DNA of 21,399 nt. It comes from an uncultured Alphaproteobacteria bacterium. GTDB lineage: Bacteria > Pseudomonadota > Alphaproteobacteria > Rs-D84. This document shows positions 1 to 7,539 of the stretch, one piece after another; within the stretch, counting starts at the first letter, position 1, and every line of letters starts with the position of its first letter. A program made the translations under genes and the position numbers. The stretch lies in the NCBI GenBank assembly GCA_904502095.1, contig CAJGDG010000016.1, positions 1 through 21,399 of the forward strand, written 5' to 3'. A model generated the notes under the pieces. That model did not search any database. It was not told the origin of the DNA and saw only the letters and a list, made by a program, of their open reading frames with translations.

Positions 1-1
1 A

Positions 2-26
2 ACGCCACCTTGTGTGGTGTTTTTTG
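2..26 (+). terminator. Rho-independent terminator of a gene left of the window
   Basis: A 7-bp stem (ACGCCAC with GTGGTGT, one G-T pair) and 5-nt loop are followed by six T. It must end a plus-strand transcript that starts outside the window. The tRNA-Lys at 13726-13801 shows the same order (terminator, then a related structured element), so the outside gene may also be a tRNA; that is inference. Confidence 0.7.
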
Positions 27-30
27 TTAA

Positions 31-153
31 TCGTGTGAAACACGAAGATTTGAACCCGACCAGAGGGTTCGACAAGGAGTAGATTTGACAAGTATCGCGC
101 TGTCAAATCGTCACGACTGCCCCGCAGCGACGGCAAGGGAATCCAGGCGGCGT
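31..153 (+). other. Structured non-coding element, copy 1 (tRNA-adjacent type)
   Basis: No credible gene starts here. The stretch holds perfect inverted repeats: TCGTGT/ACACGA at 31-45, GAACCC/GGGTTC at 52-70, GATTTGACA/TGTCAAATC at 82-109, and a small CTG/CAG hairpin near 117-127. Read on this strand it shares an ordered series of blocks with the minus strand of 13574-13680: GAACCC-loop-GGGTTCGAC, GAGTA, GCGCTG, CCCGCAG and AGGGARTCC. It could be a small RNA, a degraded integration-site element, or a repeat family seeded at tRNA 3' ends. I do not recognise it as tmRNA, SRP RNA or 6S RNA. Confidence 0.5.
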
Positions 154-159
154 TTTTTA

Positions 160-188
160 TTGATTTTTTTGCCAATTTATGATATAAT
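160..188 (+). promoter_or_regulatory. Sigma-70 type promoter upstream of the tail-fibre-like gene
   Basis: A -35 box TTGATT (160-165), a 17-nt spacer and a perfect -10 box TATAAT (183-188). Transcription would start near 195, directly before two terminator-like hairpins (201-226 and 230-257) that lie between it and the coding start at 277. Confidence 0.7.
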
Positions 189-200
189 GTATCAGAACAT

Positions 201-226
201 CGGACGATTTTATCGGCCGTTTTTTT
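201..226 (+). terminator. Terminator-like hairpin 1 in the leader
   Basis: CGG-A-CGA pairs with TCG-G-CCG (one A-G mismatch) around a 5-nt loop, followed by seven T. It starts only a few bases after the predicted start site, so it may be an attenuator or the end of a very short RNA. Confidence 0.5.
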
Positions 227-229
227 ATT

Positions 230-257
230 GCCTGTGCAAAACGCACGGGCTTTTTGT
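230..257 (+). terminator. Terminator-like hairpin 2 in the leader
   Basis: GCCTGTGC pairs with GCACGGGC (8 bp, one G-T pair) around a 5-nt loop, followed by TTTTT. It ends about 10 bases before the ribosome binding site AAAGGAG (265-271) of the next gene. Confidence 0.65.
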
Positions 258-276
258 TATAACAAAAGGAGCAAAA

Positions 277-1107
277 ATGAACAAAGTATCATATATGGGG
301 AACGGCAAAACAACCGAATTTACATTTAATTTCCCGTACTTTGAAACATCTGATATCACAGTGTTAAAAAACAACCAGCCCGCAACAGGCTTTACTGTGA
401 TTGGCATCAGTGGGGGCGTTGGCGCAGATATGCCATACATCGGCGGAAAAATTATATTTGAAACAGCACCAACAACGACTGACAGCATAACTATTGTGCG
501 CAAATTATCGCTGGAACGACCAATAGATTATCAGCCGACCGGACAAATAGACCCAACAACACTGAACCATGATATGAACTATGCAATCGAAGTGTTAAAA
601 GACTTTCAAAACGATTTAGAAAGCATAAAAACATTAAATGGGGACCCAACTGCGACCCAGGAAATGTTACTGAAACTGGACACAGTATCACAGCAAATCA
701 GCGCAATGGGCGACATCACCCAGGTTCGCAATAACATATCGACACTGGACACACGAACAAATGGAATAATAGATTATGTTGTTGAAACCCAGGCACCAAC
801 CGCCGAAAACAACTACACCTGGTATAGAAAATACAAATCCGGCTGGGTTGAACAAGGGGGCAGCACAATAATTAACGCACAAAAAGCAAACACCCAATTA
901 TATACCGATGTAAATTTACCAATCACTATGGCAAACCAAGCGTATCTTGTTAATATCGCATTTATCACAGATGGCGGCAGCACAACCGGCCTAAGGAATA
1001 ATGCTAATGGCCGCGGAACAACGAAATTGACAATTGGAACATATTCAACAACTGAAATTTCACAATCATATCGCGTCACTTGGGAAGTCAAAGGATCCGC
1101 TGCATAA
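277..1107 (+). CDS. Orphan phage tail-fibre-like protein
   Basis: This 276-aa protein resembles phage tail-fibre or tailspike modules. Residues 1-115 fit the T7 gp17-like N-terminal attachment domain: a GNGKTTEFTFNFPYF opening, alternating beta strands, then a DYQPTG...LNHDMNYAIEVLKD helix. Residues 105-165 look coiled. The C-terminal ~100 residues carry the tail-fibre motif YRKYKSGWVEQGG and end in beta-rich sequence. ATG 277 is chosen because AAAGGAG lies 5 nt upstream; a longer in-frame reading back to 85 runs through the promoter and both hairpins. There is no signal peptide, and no capsid, portal, lysis or integrase gene nearby. It could be a prophage remnant, part of a tailocin whose other genes lie elsewhere, or a domesticated adhesin. 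The domain type is fairly sure, the role is open. Confidence 0.75.
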   Translation: MNKVSYMGNGKTTEFTFNFPYFETSDITVLKNNQPATGFTVIGISGGVGADMPYIGGKIIFETAPTTTDSITIVRKLSLERPIDYQPTGQIDPTTLNHDMNYAIEVLKDFQNDLESIKTLNGDPTATQEMLLKLDTVSQQISAMGDITQVRNNISTLDTRTNGIIDYVVETQAPTAENNYTWYRKYKSGWVEQGGSTIINAQKANTQLYTDVNLPITMANQAYLVNIAFITDGGSTTGLRNNANGRGTTKLTIGTYSTTEISQSYRVTWEVKGSAA

Positions 1108-1136
1108 AAAAATCGGGATTATTCCCGATTTTTGTT
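1105..1136. terminator. Bidirectional terminator between convergent genes
   Basis: AATCGGGA (1111-1118) pairs with TCCCGATT (1123-1130) around TTAT. A T-run follows on the plus strand and an A-run precedes it, so it works both ways. The stop codon of the minus-strand acyltransferase gene (1119-1121) lies inside the loop. Confidence 0.85.
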
Positions 1137-1853
1137 TTTTAAAAAATGATACGGCTGCGTTCTAGACCAATTAACACCTGTTTTTACAATTACTCCTGGA
1201 TTCCCAACAATAATCGCACCACCATTTTCAACACTATAATCTTTACAAGCAACTGCTGATGCACCAACAATACTATTATCACATATCTTGGCATTTTTTG
1301 TTATTCTAGCACCCTCTCCCACCCATACATGATTACCTATTTCTAAGCAACGACCATCGTTATAGTTTATACAATTAGCTTTTTCATCAATAATTGTGTG
1401 TCCATCAACAGCCCAAATATTTATACCACACGAAAACATACAATCTTTTCCTATAACCAACCTAGCCTCATCAGCAACCGTTATATGCGCCTGTTCAAAC
1501 GATGTATCCCGACCAATATGCACATATTGGTTCACACCTGCATACGAACGCAACCAAACGTTATGAAACCAAATTGTGGGCTCTATTTCTAAATACAAAC
1601 CATCACTATTTATATCTAGAAAAGAATTTTTTACCCCAAAAACTGACGGCAATTTTATAACATTATTATTACCATTTATATGTATTTTTAATCCGTCTAT
1701 CGGACACACAAGCTCTTTTTCATGTCCATCTTCATAAACAATAAAAACTTTGTTGTTTTTTCCATTTAAAACAAACATATCTGATTGCTTTATACCCACA
1801 ACAGCTAGATTTTTATCATTGGAACGTCTAAACAGAGATTTTAATATACGCAT
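1119..1853 (-). CDS. Hexapeptide-repeat (left-handed beta-helix) acyltransferase
   Basis: A 244-aa protein of the WbbJ/LbH O-acyltransferase type, expected to move an acetyl group from acetyl-CoA to a sugar hydroxyl during surface glycan synthesis in the cytoplasm. Residues ~105-225 show degenerate hexapeptide turns (for example VHIGRDTSF, LEIGNHVWVGEGARI, NSIVGASAV). The likely catalytic His is H152 in a DGH motif, and the helix ends with GNPGVIVK, typical of the family. Residues 1-100 are beta-rich and not recognised. The start ATG has AGGGA 7 nt upstream. It is the last gene of the glycan operon, 17 bp after the DUF4422-GT8 gene, and its end overlaps the terminator. Sequence here is visibly richer in A/T than in the middle of the window, which fits laterally acquired glycan genes. 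The acceptor sugar is unknown. Confidence 0.8.
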   Translation of the reverse strand: MRILKSLFRRSNDKNLAVVGIKQSDMFVLNGKNNKVFIVYEDGHEKELVCPIDGLKIHINGNNNVIKLPSVFGVKNSFLDINSDGLYLEIEPTIWFHNVWLRSYAGVNQYVHIGRDTSFEQAHITVADEARLVIGKDCMFSCGINIWAVDGHTIIDEKANCINYNDGRCLEIGNHVWVGEGARITKNAKICDNSIVGASAVACKDYSVENGGAIIVGNPGVIVKTGVNWSRTQPYHFLKNKNRE

Positions 1854-1870
1854 TTAATCATCCCTAAAAT

Positions 1871-3730
1871 TTACTTAGTTTTTTTATTTCCTTTTTGCAT
1901 CTTATACAATTGATCATTTGCCTTATCAATTCGCCAACGCAAATCATTAATTTCTCGCAGCATCAATTCTGTTTTACGAACAAATTTAAAACGCATACCG
2001 AACAAACGAACCTCTTTTTTAGGTAATCTATCCTCTACATTTTTAATTGAAAAAACATCCTTGATAAAACTTGAAAAGATACGTTTAACCACAGACTTAT
2101 AATAGATTAAAATATCTTTTTTCCATTGAGTTAGTTTTACATATTTATAATAATATTTATCAAACTTATTATATTTACCCTTCCATGGTTTTTTATCACT
2201 GATAAAATGCATAATATAACCATTTGTACCAATTGCACGAAACTCTGCTGTTTTATTTCCGCCATATGGTGTCAACTGAGTATTCCAGCGTTCATCAATA
2301 TATTCAATTCTATTTTGGCAAACAACATTCAAAACATCTTGATCATGCCAACGTATTTTTTCTGAATTATTTTTTATATATTGAAAAAATTTCTTTTCTA
2401 TATCTTCTTTGCGCCACAAAGCAAGATTCATAAGCAAAACACCACTGTTAACATACTTTTTCAATTCTAATCTTGATGTGTTTTCCGCGACCAAAACGTC
2501 AATAACACCACATATAAGAATGTCTTTTATGTCCATATTATACAAATCATAAAGAGAGTTATTAACAACCAAATCACAATCCAAATATAAAACTTTGTCC
2601 AATTTTGGCAACAAAGACGCCATAACCAACCTATAATATGCGGCCTGGGTCAAATGTTTTGTACCACACATTGGCATATCTTTGAATAGCTTCGTATCAA
2701 CAGTGATATATTCAATATTAAAGTCCGCAATTTTATTTAAATCTGCAATTTTCGATTTTGTTTCATCAGAAATACCACCGTCTAAAACATAAATATTAAC
2801 AATATCTGATTGCGCCTTGTTTTTAAGAATAGAAGCAATTGCAACACCCATATATTTTGCATAATTGTTATCAGATGCAAAACATACATTAATTGGTTCA
2901 CGAACATCTGTATTTGCAACCATTGTTCGTTGCAATTCTTTGATTTTCAAATCGGTTGTATTTTGCAAATGCGTTATAAATATACCAAACAACCATTCTG
3001 AAATATAGCCGTATATGCGCGCTTCTTGGAAATCATAATCCGAAATATCAGATTTCTTTTCAACCTCGAACAAAATATCAAACAACCATTCACAATATTT
3101 ATCAAAAATATCCCTGCGCATTACAAAAATATTCGTATAATAACCAAGCTTTGAATCATTATACTGTTTTGCGGCATCCATATATTCAGGATATTTCTTG
3201 TTCAAAACTTTTAATGCTAAATCATAATCTTTAATATGCAGTTTTGAATCGCTAGACTTGTAATGATCATAGTTGCTTTTTGATTTTGCGTTTGTCACAT
3301 CCCATTTTTCAACGGTTACAACATCATACTTTTTTACAAATTTTTCAACATTTGCTTCGTCCAAACCAAAAGCCTGGATATAATCAGAATCTAAGTTTTG
3401 GCGTTCGTTTAAGCCCCACATATTTATCGGGAATTTAGTATCTGTGAAATTCAAATGTCTACGATAATGCATAAAACCAACATATTTTACATCTTTTGAT
3501 AAATTTTTCCACGCCCAATATTGTGCAGTTAATTCACAGTAATTTGGATTTTTTTCAGATATATTATCACCCGTATTATCCCCAACCAAATTTTGCGCCA
3601 ACCAATTTGCTTCAAAATTACTTCTATCTTTTTTCAATGCACGCCCAACGTGAATTGGCGTAAAAATATTGTTTTTTAATAAAACAGAAGGCTTATGGTA
3701 TGATAAAAATATTTTTACATCGCTTTTCAT
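1871..3730 (-). CDS. Two-domain glycosyltransferase: DUF4422 plus GT8
   Basis: A 619-aa fusion. Residues 1-260 match DUF4422 (KIFLSYHKP opening, ELTAQYWAWKN, YVGFMHYRRHL), a domain common in capsule and LPS loci and thought to be a glycosyltransferase. Residues 280-525 are a GT8 domain: NVCFASDNNY opening, metal-binding DCD at 384-386, VNSGVLLMNL near 427, HDQDVLN near 462, and the C-terminal HF...KPW motif at 508-516. GT8 enzymes are retaining galactosyl- or glucosyltransferases. Residues 530-619 are basic, carry an LFGMRFKF segment and end in a predicted coiled coil, perhaps for membrane or complex binding. The start ATG follows AGGAAC. The gene lies 27 bp after the methyltransferase gene in the same operon. 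One polypeptide would add two sugars in sequence; the sugars cannot be told from sequence. Confidence 0.88.
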   Translation of the reverse strand: MKSDVKIFLSYHKPSVLLKNNIFTPIHVGRALKKDRSNFEANWLAQNLVGDNTGDNISEKNPNYCELTAQYWAWKNLSKDVKYVGFMHYRRHLNFTDTKFPINMWGLNERQNLDSDYIQAFGLDEANVEKFVKKYDVVTVEKWDVTNAKSKSNYDHYKSSDSKLHIKDYDLALKVLNKKYPEYMDAAKQYNDSKLGYYTNIFVMRRDIFDKYCEWLFDILFEVEKKSDISDYDFQEARIYGYISEWLFGIFITHLQNTTDLKIKELQRTMVANTDVREPINVCFASDNNYAKYMGVAIASILKNKAQSDIVNIYVLDGGISDETKSKIADLNKIADFNIEYITVDTKLFKDMPMCGTKHLTQAAYYRLVMASLLPKLDKVLYLDCDLVVNNSLYDLYNMDIKDILICGVIDVLVAENTSRLELKKYVNSGVLLMNLALWRKEDIEKKFFQYIKNNSEKIRWHDQDVLNVVCQNRIEYIDERWNTQLTPYGGNKTAEFRAIGTNGYIMHFISDKKPWKGKYNKFDKYYYKYVKLTQWKKDILIYYKSVVKRIFSSFIKDVFSIKNVEDRLPKKEVRLFGMRFKFVRKTELMLREINDLRWRIDKANDQLYKMQKGNKKTK

Positions 3731-3757
3731 TAACGTTCCTTTTTATTCTCAAATGTT

Positions 3758-4417
3758 TTATTTGCGTCTAGTCGCCATTTCTAAAAATTGTTTTCTTGCG
3801 ATTATTCGCAAAAATTTATAATCGGTTCCATTAAATGGAGCACGATTTGCTGCCTCGTCAGATGACAATATAGTCAACCCCAATCCGGTTATTTGCTTGT
3901 TTACATCACCAGCATTCAAGAAACGGCGATAATGTCCTTCGTAAATAAATGCGTCTGCTTCATCCGCAACCCTTTCGCCCATCCCATAAATTTCATTTTG
4001 TGTGCCACGTGCCTCAATCAACAATAATCCGTTTTCATTTAAATGCCTGGCGCACCAGTTTAATGTTCTGATTTCTTGTTGTTTTGATATTGCGTGCAAT
4101 GTAAATCGCGAATATATGGCATCAAACTTTTTCCTGAATTTTAAATCTGAAAAATCTGCGCATTTAAAGCTTATGTTTTTTCCGCCAAATCTGTTGTTTA
4201 AAAAATCTATTTCTTCGGCGCATTGATCAACCGCAGTGACATTAATTCCATGTTTAGATAAATATACCGCATCACGGCCATTGCCACATCCCAATTCCAA
4301 CAAAGACACCCCCGGTTTCAGCCATTGTTTTATACAATAATCCGCAAACAATGATTCCTGAAAAGGCTTGTTTTGTTTTTTGTAATAATTCGTCCAGTAT
4401 TGTAATTCTTTATTCAT
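3758..4417 (-). CDS. Class I SAM-dependent methyltransferase
   Basis: A 219-aa cytoplasmic methyltransferase. Motif I is LELGCGNGRDA at residues 40-50, followed by a beta2 acidic residue in TAVDQC (D64), CADF (87-90) for adenine contact, and motif IV-like IYSRFTLHAI at 101-110. A family trait is the GHYRRFL segment near 161. Its start overlaps the end of the LicD-family gene by 8 bp, so the two are translationally coupled and probably act on the same glycan or its phospho-substituent. Possible roles are methylation of a sugar hydroxyl, or of an amino-alcohol or phosphate group placed by the LicD protein; the sequence does not decide. Length is normal for a single-domain enzyme. Confidence 0.85.
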   Translation of the reverse strand: MNKELQYWTNYYKKQNKPFQESLFADYCIKQWLKPGVSLLELGCGNGRDAVYLSKHGINVTAVDQCAEEIDFLNNRFGGKNISFKCADFSDLKFRKKFDAIYSRFTLHAISKQQEIRTLNWCARHLNENGLLLIEARGTQNEIYGMGERVADEADAFIYEGHYRRFLNAGDVNKQITGLGLTILSSDEAANRAPFNGTDYKFLRIIARKQFLEMATRRK

Positions 4418-5555
4418 TATTTAACCTGTTTAACTTGTCCAATTCTTCTGGATTTAAATCGCGCAAAAACAAATGCCTGTGCATATCGTGCGGGAATTCA
4501 AAAAAGTCACCGTATGTATCGATTAAAATCTTGTTATAGTTATTTGGTACAAAGAATTTTTTGCCTTCAAATTCCAGTTCTTTTAATGGAAAAACATCGG
4601 ATGATTTATATATATGAGGCTGATACACACGGGTTTCCAACCCTAAAAATAAATATCGACCTGTTTCAGATGCTATTTTGTTTTGCAGTGGCAAAACCTG
4701 ATTTTCAACATTTGTAAATTCATCATAATTATTAAAGTTTTCAAACAATTTGTCTTTCACACTACATCCCTGACGCAATGTATCCGAAATAACATCTGTG
4801 TCCATATCAGAAAAATAATACGGAAAAATATCTGTGGCAAACGCAAGCTTTCCGCGCAAACGCCAGAAAATAAAATCAGCCCATTCTGATGGTGTTTGTG
4901 GCACAAAGTCACGATGTAATGTCTTGCCAATCTGGGACGGGACGCGTTTAAAAAATGCACATGTGTCCTTTAATTCTTGGTCTGCAATTTTACAAAACTT
5001 TTCATAATCAGCAGCCGGCATACCAATATCAATGTCGTCATCCCATGGAACAAATCCCCCATGACGCACCGCGCCCAGCAATGTACCAAAATCCAACCAA
5101 TAAGACAAATTGTGCTTACGACACACCTTGTCAACCGCAGTTAAAACATCCAGATTCAGCATTTGAACCTGGCGCATTATGCCGTGTGCGGGTGGCACTG
5201 CGGTTATATCCGTCGTATTCAGCAAAATATTTTTAACGTGTTGCAATTCGTGTGATAAATCATTAATTCGATTTAACGCCCCAAGCCCCTCATTCGTTCT
5301 GTACGAAATATCATCAAGAGGCTTTAACATACCAATGGTTTCATCTGTTCTGCGCGAAATATCATCAAGAGACTGAATGATTTTGTTCTGATTCTGACCA
5401 AATTCATTTATTTTGTCATCTAAAACGCCTATTCGTTTATCCAATGCGTTCATTTTATCAACAATGCCTGGACGCCTGTGATTCCTGCGGAAACGGCGTC
5501 TGGATTCTTTGTCTGGAATAAAACATGCAATTAAACGAATAATAAAATTGTACAT
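4410..5555 (-). CDS. LicD-family phosphotransferase with N-terminal coiled coil
   Basis: This 381-aa protein has the LicD/fukutin nucleotidyltransferase-fold signature at residues 154-180 (DFGTLLGAVRHGGFVPWDDDIDIGM), with the metal-binding D172-D176 cluster intact. LicD proteins transfer phosphocholine or other phospho-groups from CDP-linked donors to glycans. The N-terminus is basic and amphipathic (IIRLIACFIP, then RRRFRRNHRR), suggesting membrane contact. Residues 33-110 form a coiled coil with a near-perfect tandem unit, DDISRRTDETIG then DDISYRTNEGLG. The first possible ATG (5559-5561) directly abuts the ribosome site AGGGG; the second, at 5553-5555, has it 6 nt away and is chosen. No choline uptake or CDP-choline genes are in the window, so the transferred group may not be choline. 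Operon gap to the preceding GT2 gene is 12 bp. Confidence 0.85.
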   Translation of the reverse strand: MYNFIIRLIACFIPDKESRRRFRRNHRRPGIVDKMNALDKRIGVLDDKINEFGQNQNKIIQSLDDISRRTDETIGMLKPLDDISYRTNEGLGALNRINDLSHELQHVKNILLNTTDITAVPPAHGIMRQVQMLNLDVLTAVDKVCRKHNLSYWLDFGTLLGAVRHGGFVPWDDDIDIGMPAADYEKFCKIADQELKDTCAFFKRVPSQIGKTLHRDFVPQTPSEWADFIFWRLRGKLAFATDIFPYYFSDMDTDVISDTLRQGCSVKDKLFENFNNYDEFTNVENQVLPLQNKIASETGRYLFLGLETRVYQPHIYKSSDVFPLKELEFEGKKFFVPNNYNKILIDTYGDFFEFPHDMHRHLFLRDLNPEELDKLNRLNNE

Positions 5556-5567
5556 TAACATCCCCTG

Positions 5568-6452
5568 TTAAAAACCCTGGCGCTTGGACACCGGAAATTT
5601 GTGGAACAAATAACTAACAGTATGGCCGTTATGTATACGAGTTTTATAAATTAATAAAAGGCCCATATGCATTATATACGACAACACCGCAAAACGACTG
5701 TTCATACACAAATGTTTTAATTTTACCCTCTGGCGCGAATCCATATAGTTATATTCTATTTCCTTGGACTTCATCTGGGCGCGCATATCCGACACAAACC
5801 GTTTCTTGAACTGTTTACGCGCATCGCCAGATAACCGGCGCAAATTCCAAATATAATTCGCAAAACGAGACATATTTAATATCTTTTTTGCACGAAAATC
5901 ATTACCGACATTTTCCGCAAACCATTTATCGGCATCATCATGCACATCGCAAACCGCAAAAACTTTTGCATTATTTTTATTAGAATTGTTCGCATGCTTG
6001 CGATAATGCAATACGACATCTGGTATGTATATAAAACGCTTTGATGCAATCATAGTCTTTGGTTTAAAGCCCATATCTTGAAAAGATGCGCCTGGCGTTT
6101 CTGTAAAACGAATATTATTATTATTCAACATTTCGCGACACATTTGTTTATCATAGGAATCATCGCTGTCACAAAACATTATATATGGAGCCGAACTGTG
6201 TTCAATACCAGTATTACGGGATGCAGACAGACCAGAATTCTTTGTATGACGAACAATTTTTATACGGTTGTCTTTTTTTGCATATTTTTCAACAATCGCC
6301 ATAGAATTATCGTTTCCACAATCGTCAACAAATATTAATTCGATGTCACGTAATGTCTGATTAACAAGCGATTCTATACAGTCTTTGATATAAATTTCAA
6401 CATTATACACCGGTATAATTATAGAGACTTTTGGACTTGCGTTTTTAGTCAT
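5568..6452 (-). CDS. GT2 glycosyltransferase with an internal in-frame deletion
   Basis: A 294-aa GT-A fold family 2 glycosyltransferase. It has SIIIPVYNVE (10-19), the VNQTLRDIELIFVDD strand (30-44), SASRNTG (76-82) and a DSDD metal site (95-98). Only 15 residues separate DSDD from IRFTETPGASFQDMGF, while the paralogue encoded just upstream has 81. About 66 residues, the central acceptor-side part of the domain, are therefore missing. The junction is a run of four AAT codons (6114-6125). The reading frame is kept and the C-terminal helical part is complete, so it may be inactive, of altered specificity, or stabilised by its paralogue. ATG at 6450-6452 is preferred to an upstream in-frame TTG because AAGGA is 6 nt away. 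It overlaps the upstream stop by 8 bp. Confidence 0.85.
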   Translation of the reverse strand: MTKNASPKVSIIIPVYNVEIYIKDCIESLVNQTLRDIELIFVDDCGNDNSMAIVEKYAKKDNRIKIVRHTKNSGLSASRNTGIEHSSAPYIMFCDSDDSYDKQMCREMLNNNNIRFTETPGASFQDMGFKPKTMIASKRFIYIPDVVLHYRKHANNSNKNNAKVFAVCDVHDDADKWFAENVGNDFRAKKILNMSRFANYIWNLRRLSGDARKQFKKRFVSDMRAQMKSKEIEYNYMDSRQRVKLKHLCMNSRFAVLSYIMHMGLLLIYKTRIHNGHTVSYLFHKFPVSKRQGF

Positions 6453-7539
6453 TTTCAATCCTTATGGCCGGTATTTTTCTGCTGTGAATACGTTTGTTGA
6501 ACACGTAATAATTTTTAACGCCGCCCCGAACGTCTGTTTTATAAACAGGACGAACAATATTATAAAAAACTTTTAATAAGTTATACTTTACAGAATATGG
6601 AAATATCGTTGTTTGTATGCGATACCAACTTTTATCTGAAAAACACACTTTTTGAAAATCATTATTTTTGATATATTTTTTATAATCAGACTGAAAACGC
6701 TTGCGGAATTGTTTGCGTGCGTCATCAGTTAATCTGTCCAAATTCCATAAATATGACCCTAATTTGATATGCGGTATCAGTTTTGTAACGCCTTTCTTAA
6801 TGTTAGGATACTGACCAAGAAATCTGTCTATTTCGTCCCATTCGTCACAAACACAGAACACTTTGCCAGACGATTTTACCGAAGAATTCGCATTATCGCA
6901 GCGATAGTGTAAAAACGCATCAGATGTTAAAAATGCACGTTCCGCCATAGCCCACACTTTAAAATTAAAACCTGTGTCTTGGTACGATGCGCCCGGCGTT
7001 TCCAAAAAACGAATATCATATTTTTTCAAAAAATTACGTCTATAAATGGCCGCCCAAATTGATGGTGGCATCCAGAAAACACCAGTTTCGCGTCGTGGGT
7101 TGATTACCCGTCCACAATCCCATGCGGGAACAATATTGACCTTGAGATTTTTTTTACCGTTTTCTGTGGTATATTCATAGAAATTACTTTTTACAACATC
7201 TACTTTGTTTGTATCAGCAAGTTTTACCAATGTTTCAAACATATTTGTATCAACCCAATCGTCTGACTCAACAATCGCGATGTATTCACCAGTCGCCGCA
7301 TCCAACCCACGGTTCATAGACTTGCCATAACCTTCGTTTGGCTTGTCAATGATTACAATCCGTTTGTCTTGTTCGGCATAAGATTTGATAATATCCAATG
7401 TTGAATCCGTACTGCCGTCATTAATACAAATGATTTCAATATCACGCAATGTCTGATTTACAATTGAACCCAGACATTCTGGTAAATATTTTTCAACATT
7501 ATAACACGGAACCAGAACGGATACCTTTGGACAAATCAT
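6445..7539 (-). CDS. GT2 family glycosyltransferase
   Basis: A complete 364-aa inverting glycosyltransferase. It has KVSVLVPCYNVE (5-16), the nucleotide-binding NDGSTDST stretch (40-47), a KSMNRGLD loop, metal-binding ESDD (91-94) and the catalytic-side YQDTGF (186-191). The C-terminal ~150 residues are basic and helical, including DDARKQFRKRF, which is almost identical in the shorter paralogue downstream, so the two arose by duplication. It would transfer a sugar from a nucleotide donor, possibly UDP-Galf made by the mutase gene just upstream. That gene overlaps it by 4 bp (ATGA), which argues for coupled translation and a linked role. No membrane segment is evident. Substrate is inferred from context only. 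Confidence 0.9.
   Translation of the reverse strand: MICPKVSVLVPCYNVEKYLPECLGSIVNQTLRDIEIICINDGSTDSTLDIIKSYAEQDKRIVIIDKPNEGYGKSMNRGLDAATGEYIAIVESDDWVDTNMFETLVKLADTNKVDVVKSNFYEYTTENGKKNLKVNIVPAWDCGRVINPRRETGVFWMPPSIWAAIYRRNFLKKYDIRFLETPGASYQDTGFNFKVWAMAERAFLTSDAFLHYRCDNANSSVKSSGKVFCVCDEWDEIDRFLGQYPNIKKGVTKLIPHIKLGSYLWNLDRLTDDARKQFRKRFQSDYKKYIKNNDFQKVCFSDKSWYRIQTTIFPYSVKYNLLKVFYNIVRPVYKTDVRGGVKNYYVFNKRIHSRKIPAIRIEND

Noticed and set aside
44..153. tmRNA, SRP RNA or 6S RNA at the left edge (and its relative at 13574-13680)
   Set aside because: GGTTCGAC recalls tmRNA and GTCAGG...GCAGCC in the second copy recalls SRP RNA, but there is no tag-peptide frame, no acceptor stem, and no complete SRP core.
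85..276. In-frame 64-codon extension of the tail-fibre-like gene from a TTG
   Set aside because: It passes through the promoter and two hairpins, has no domain similarity, and ATG 277 has a good ribosome site.
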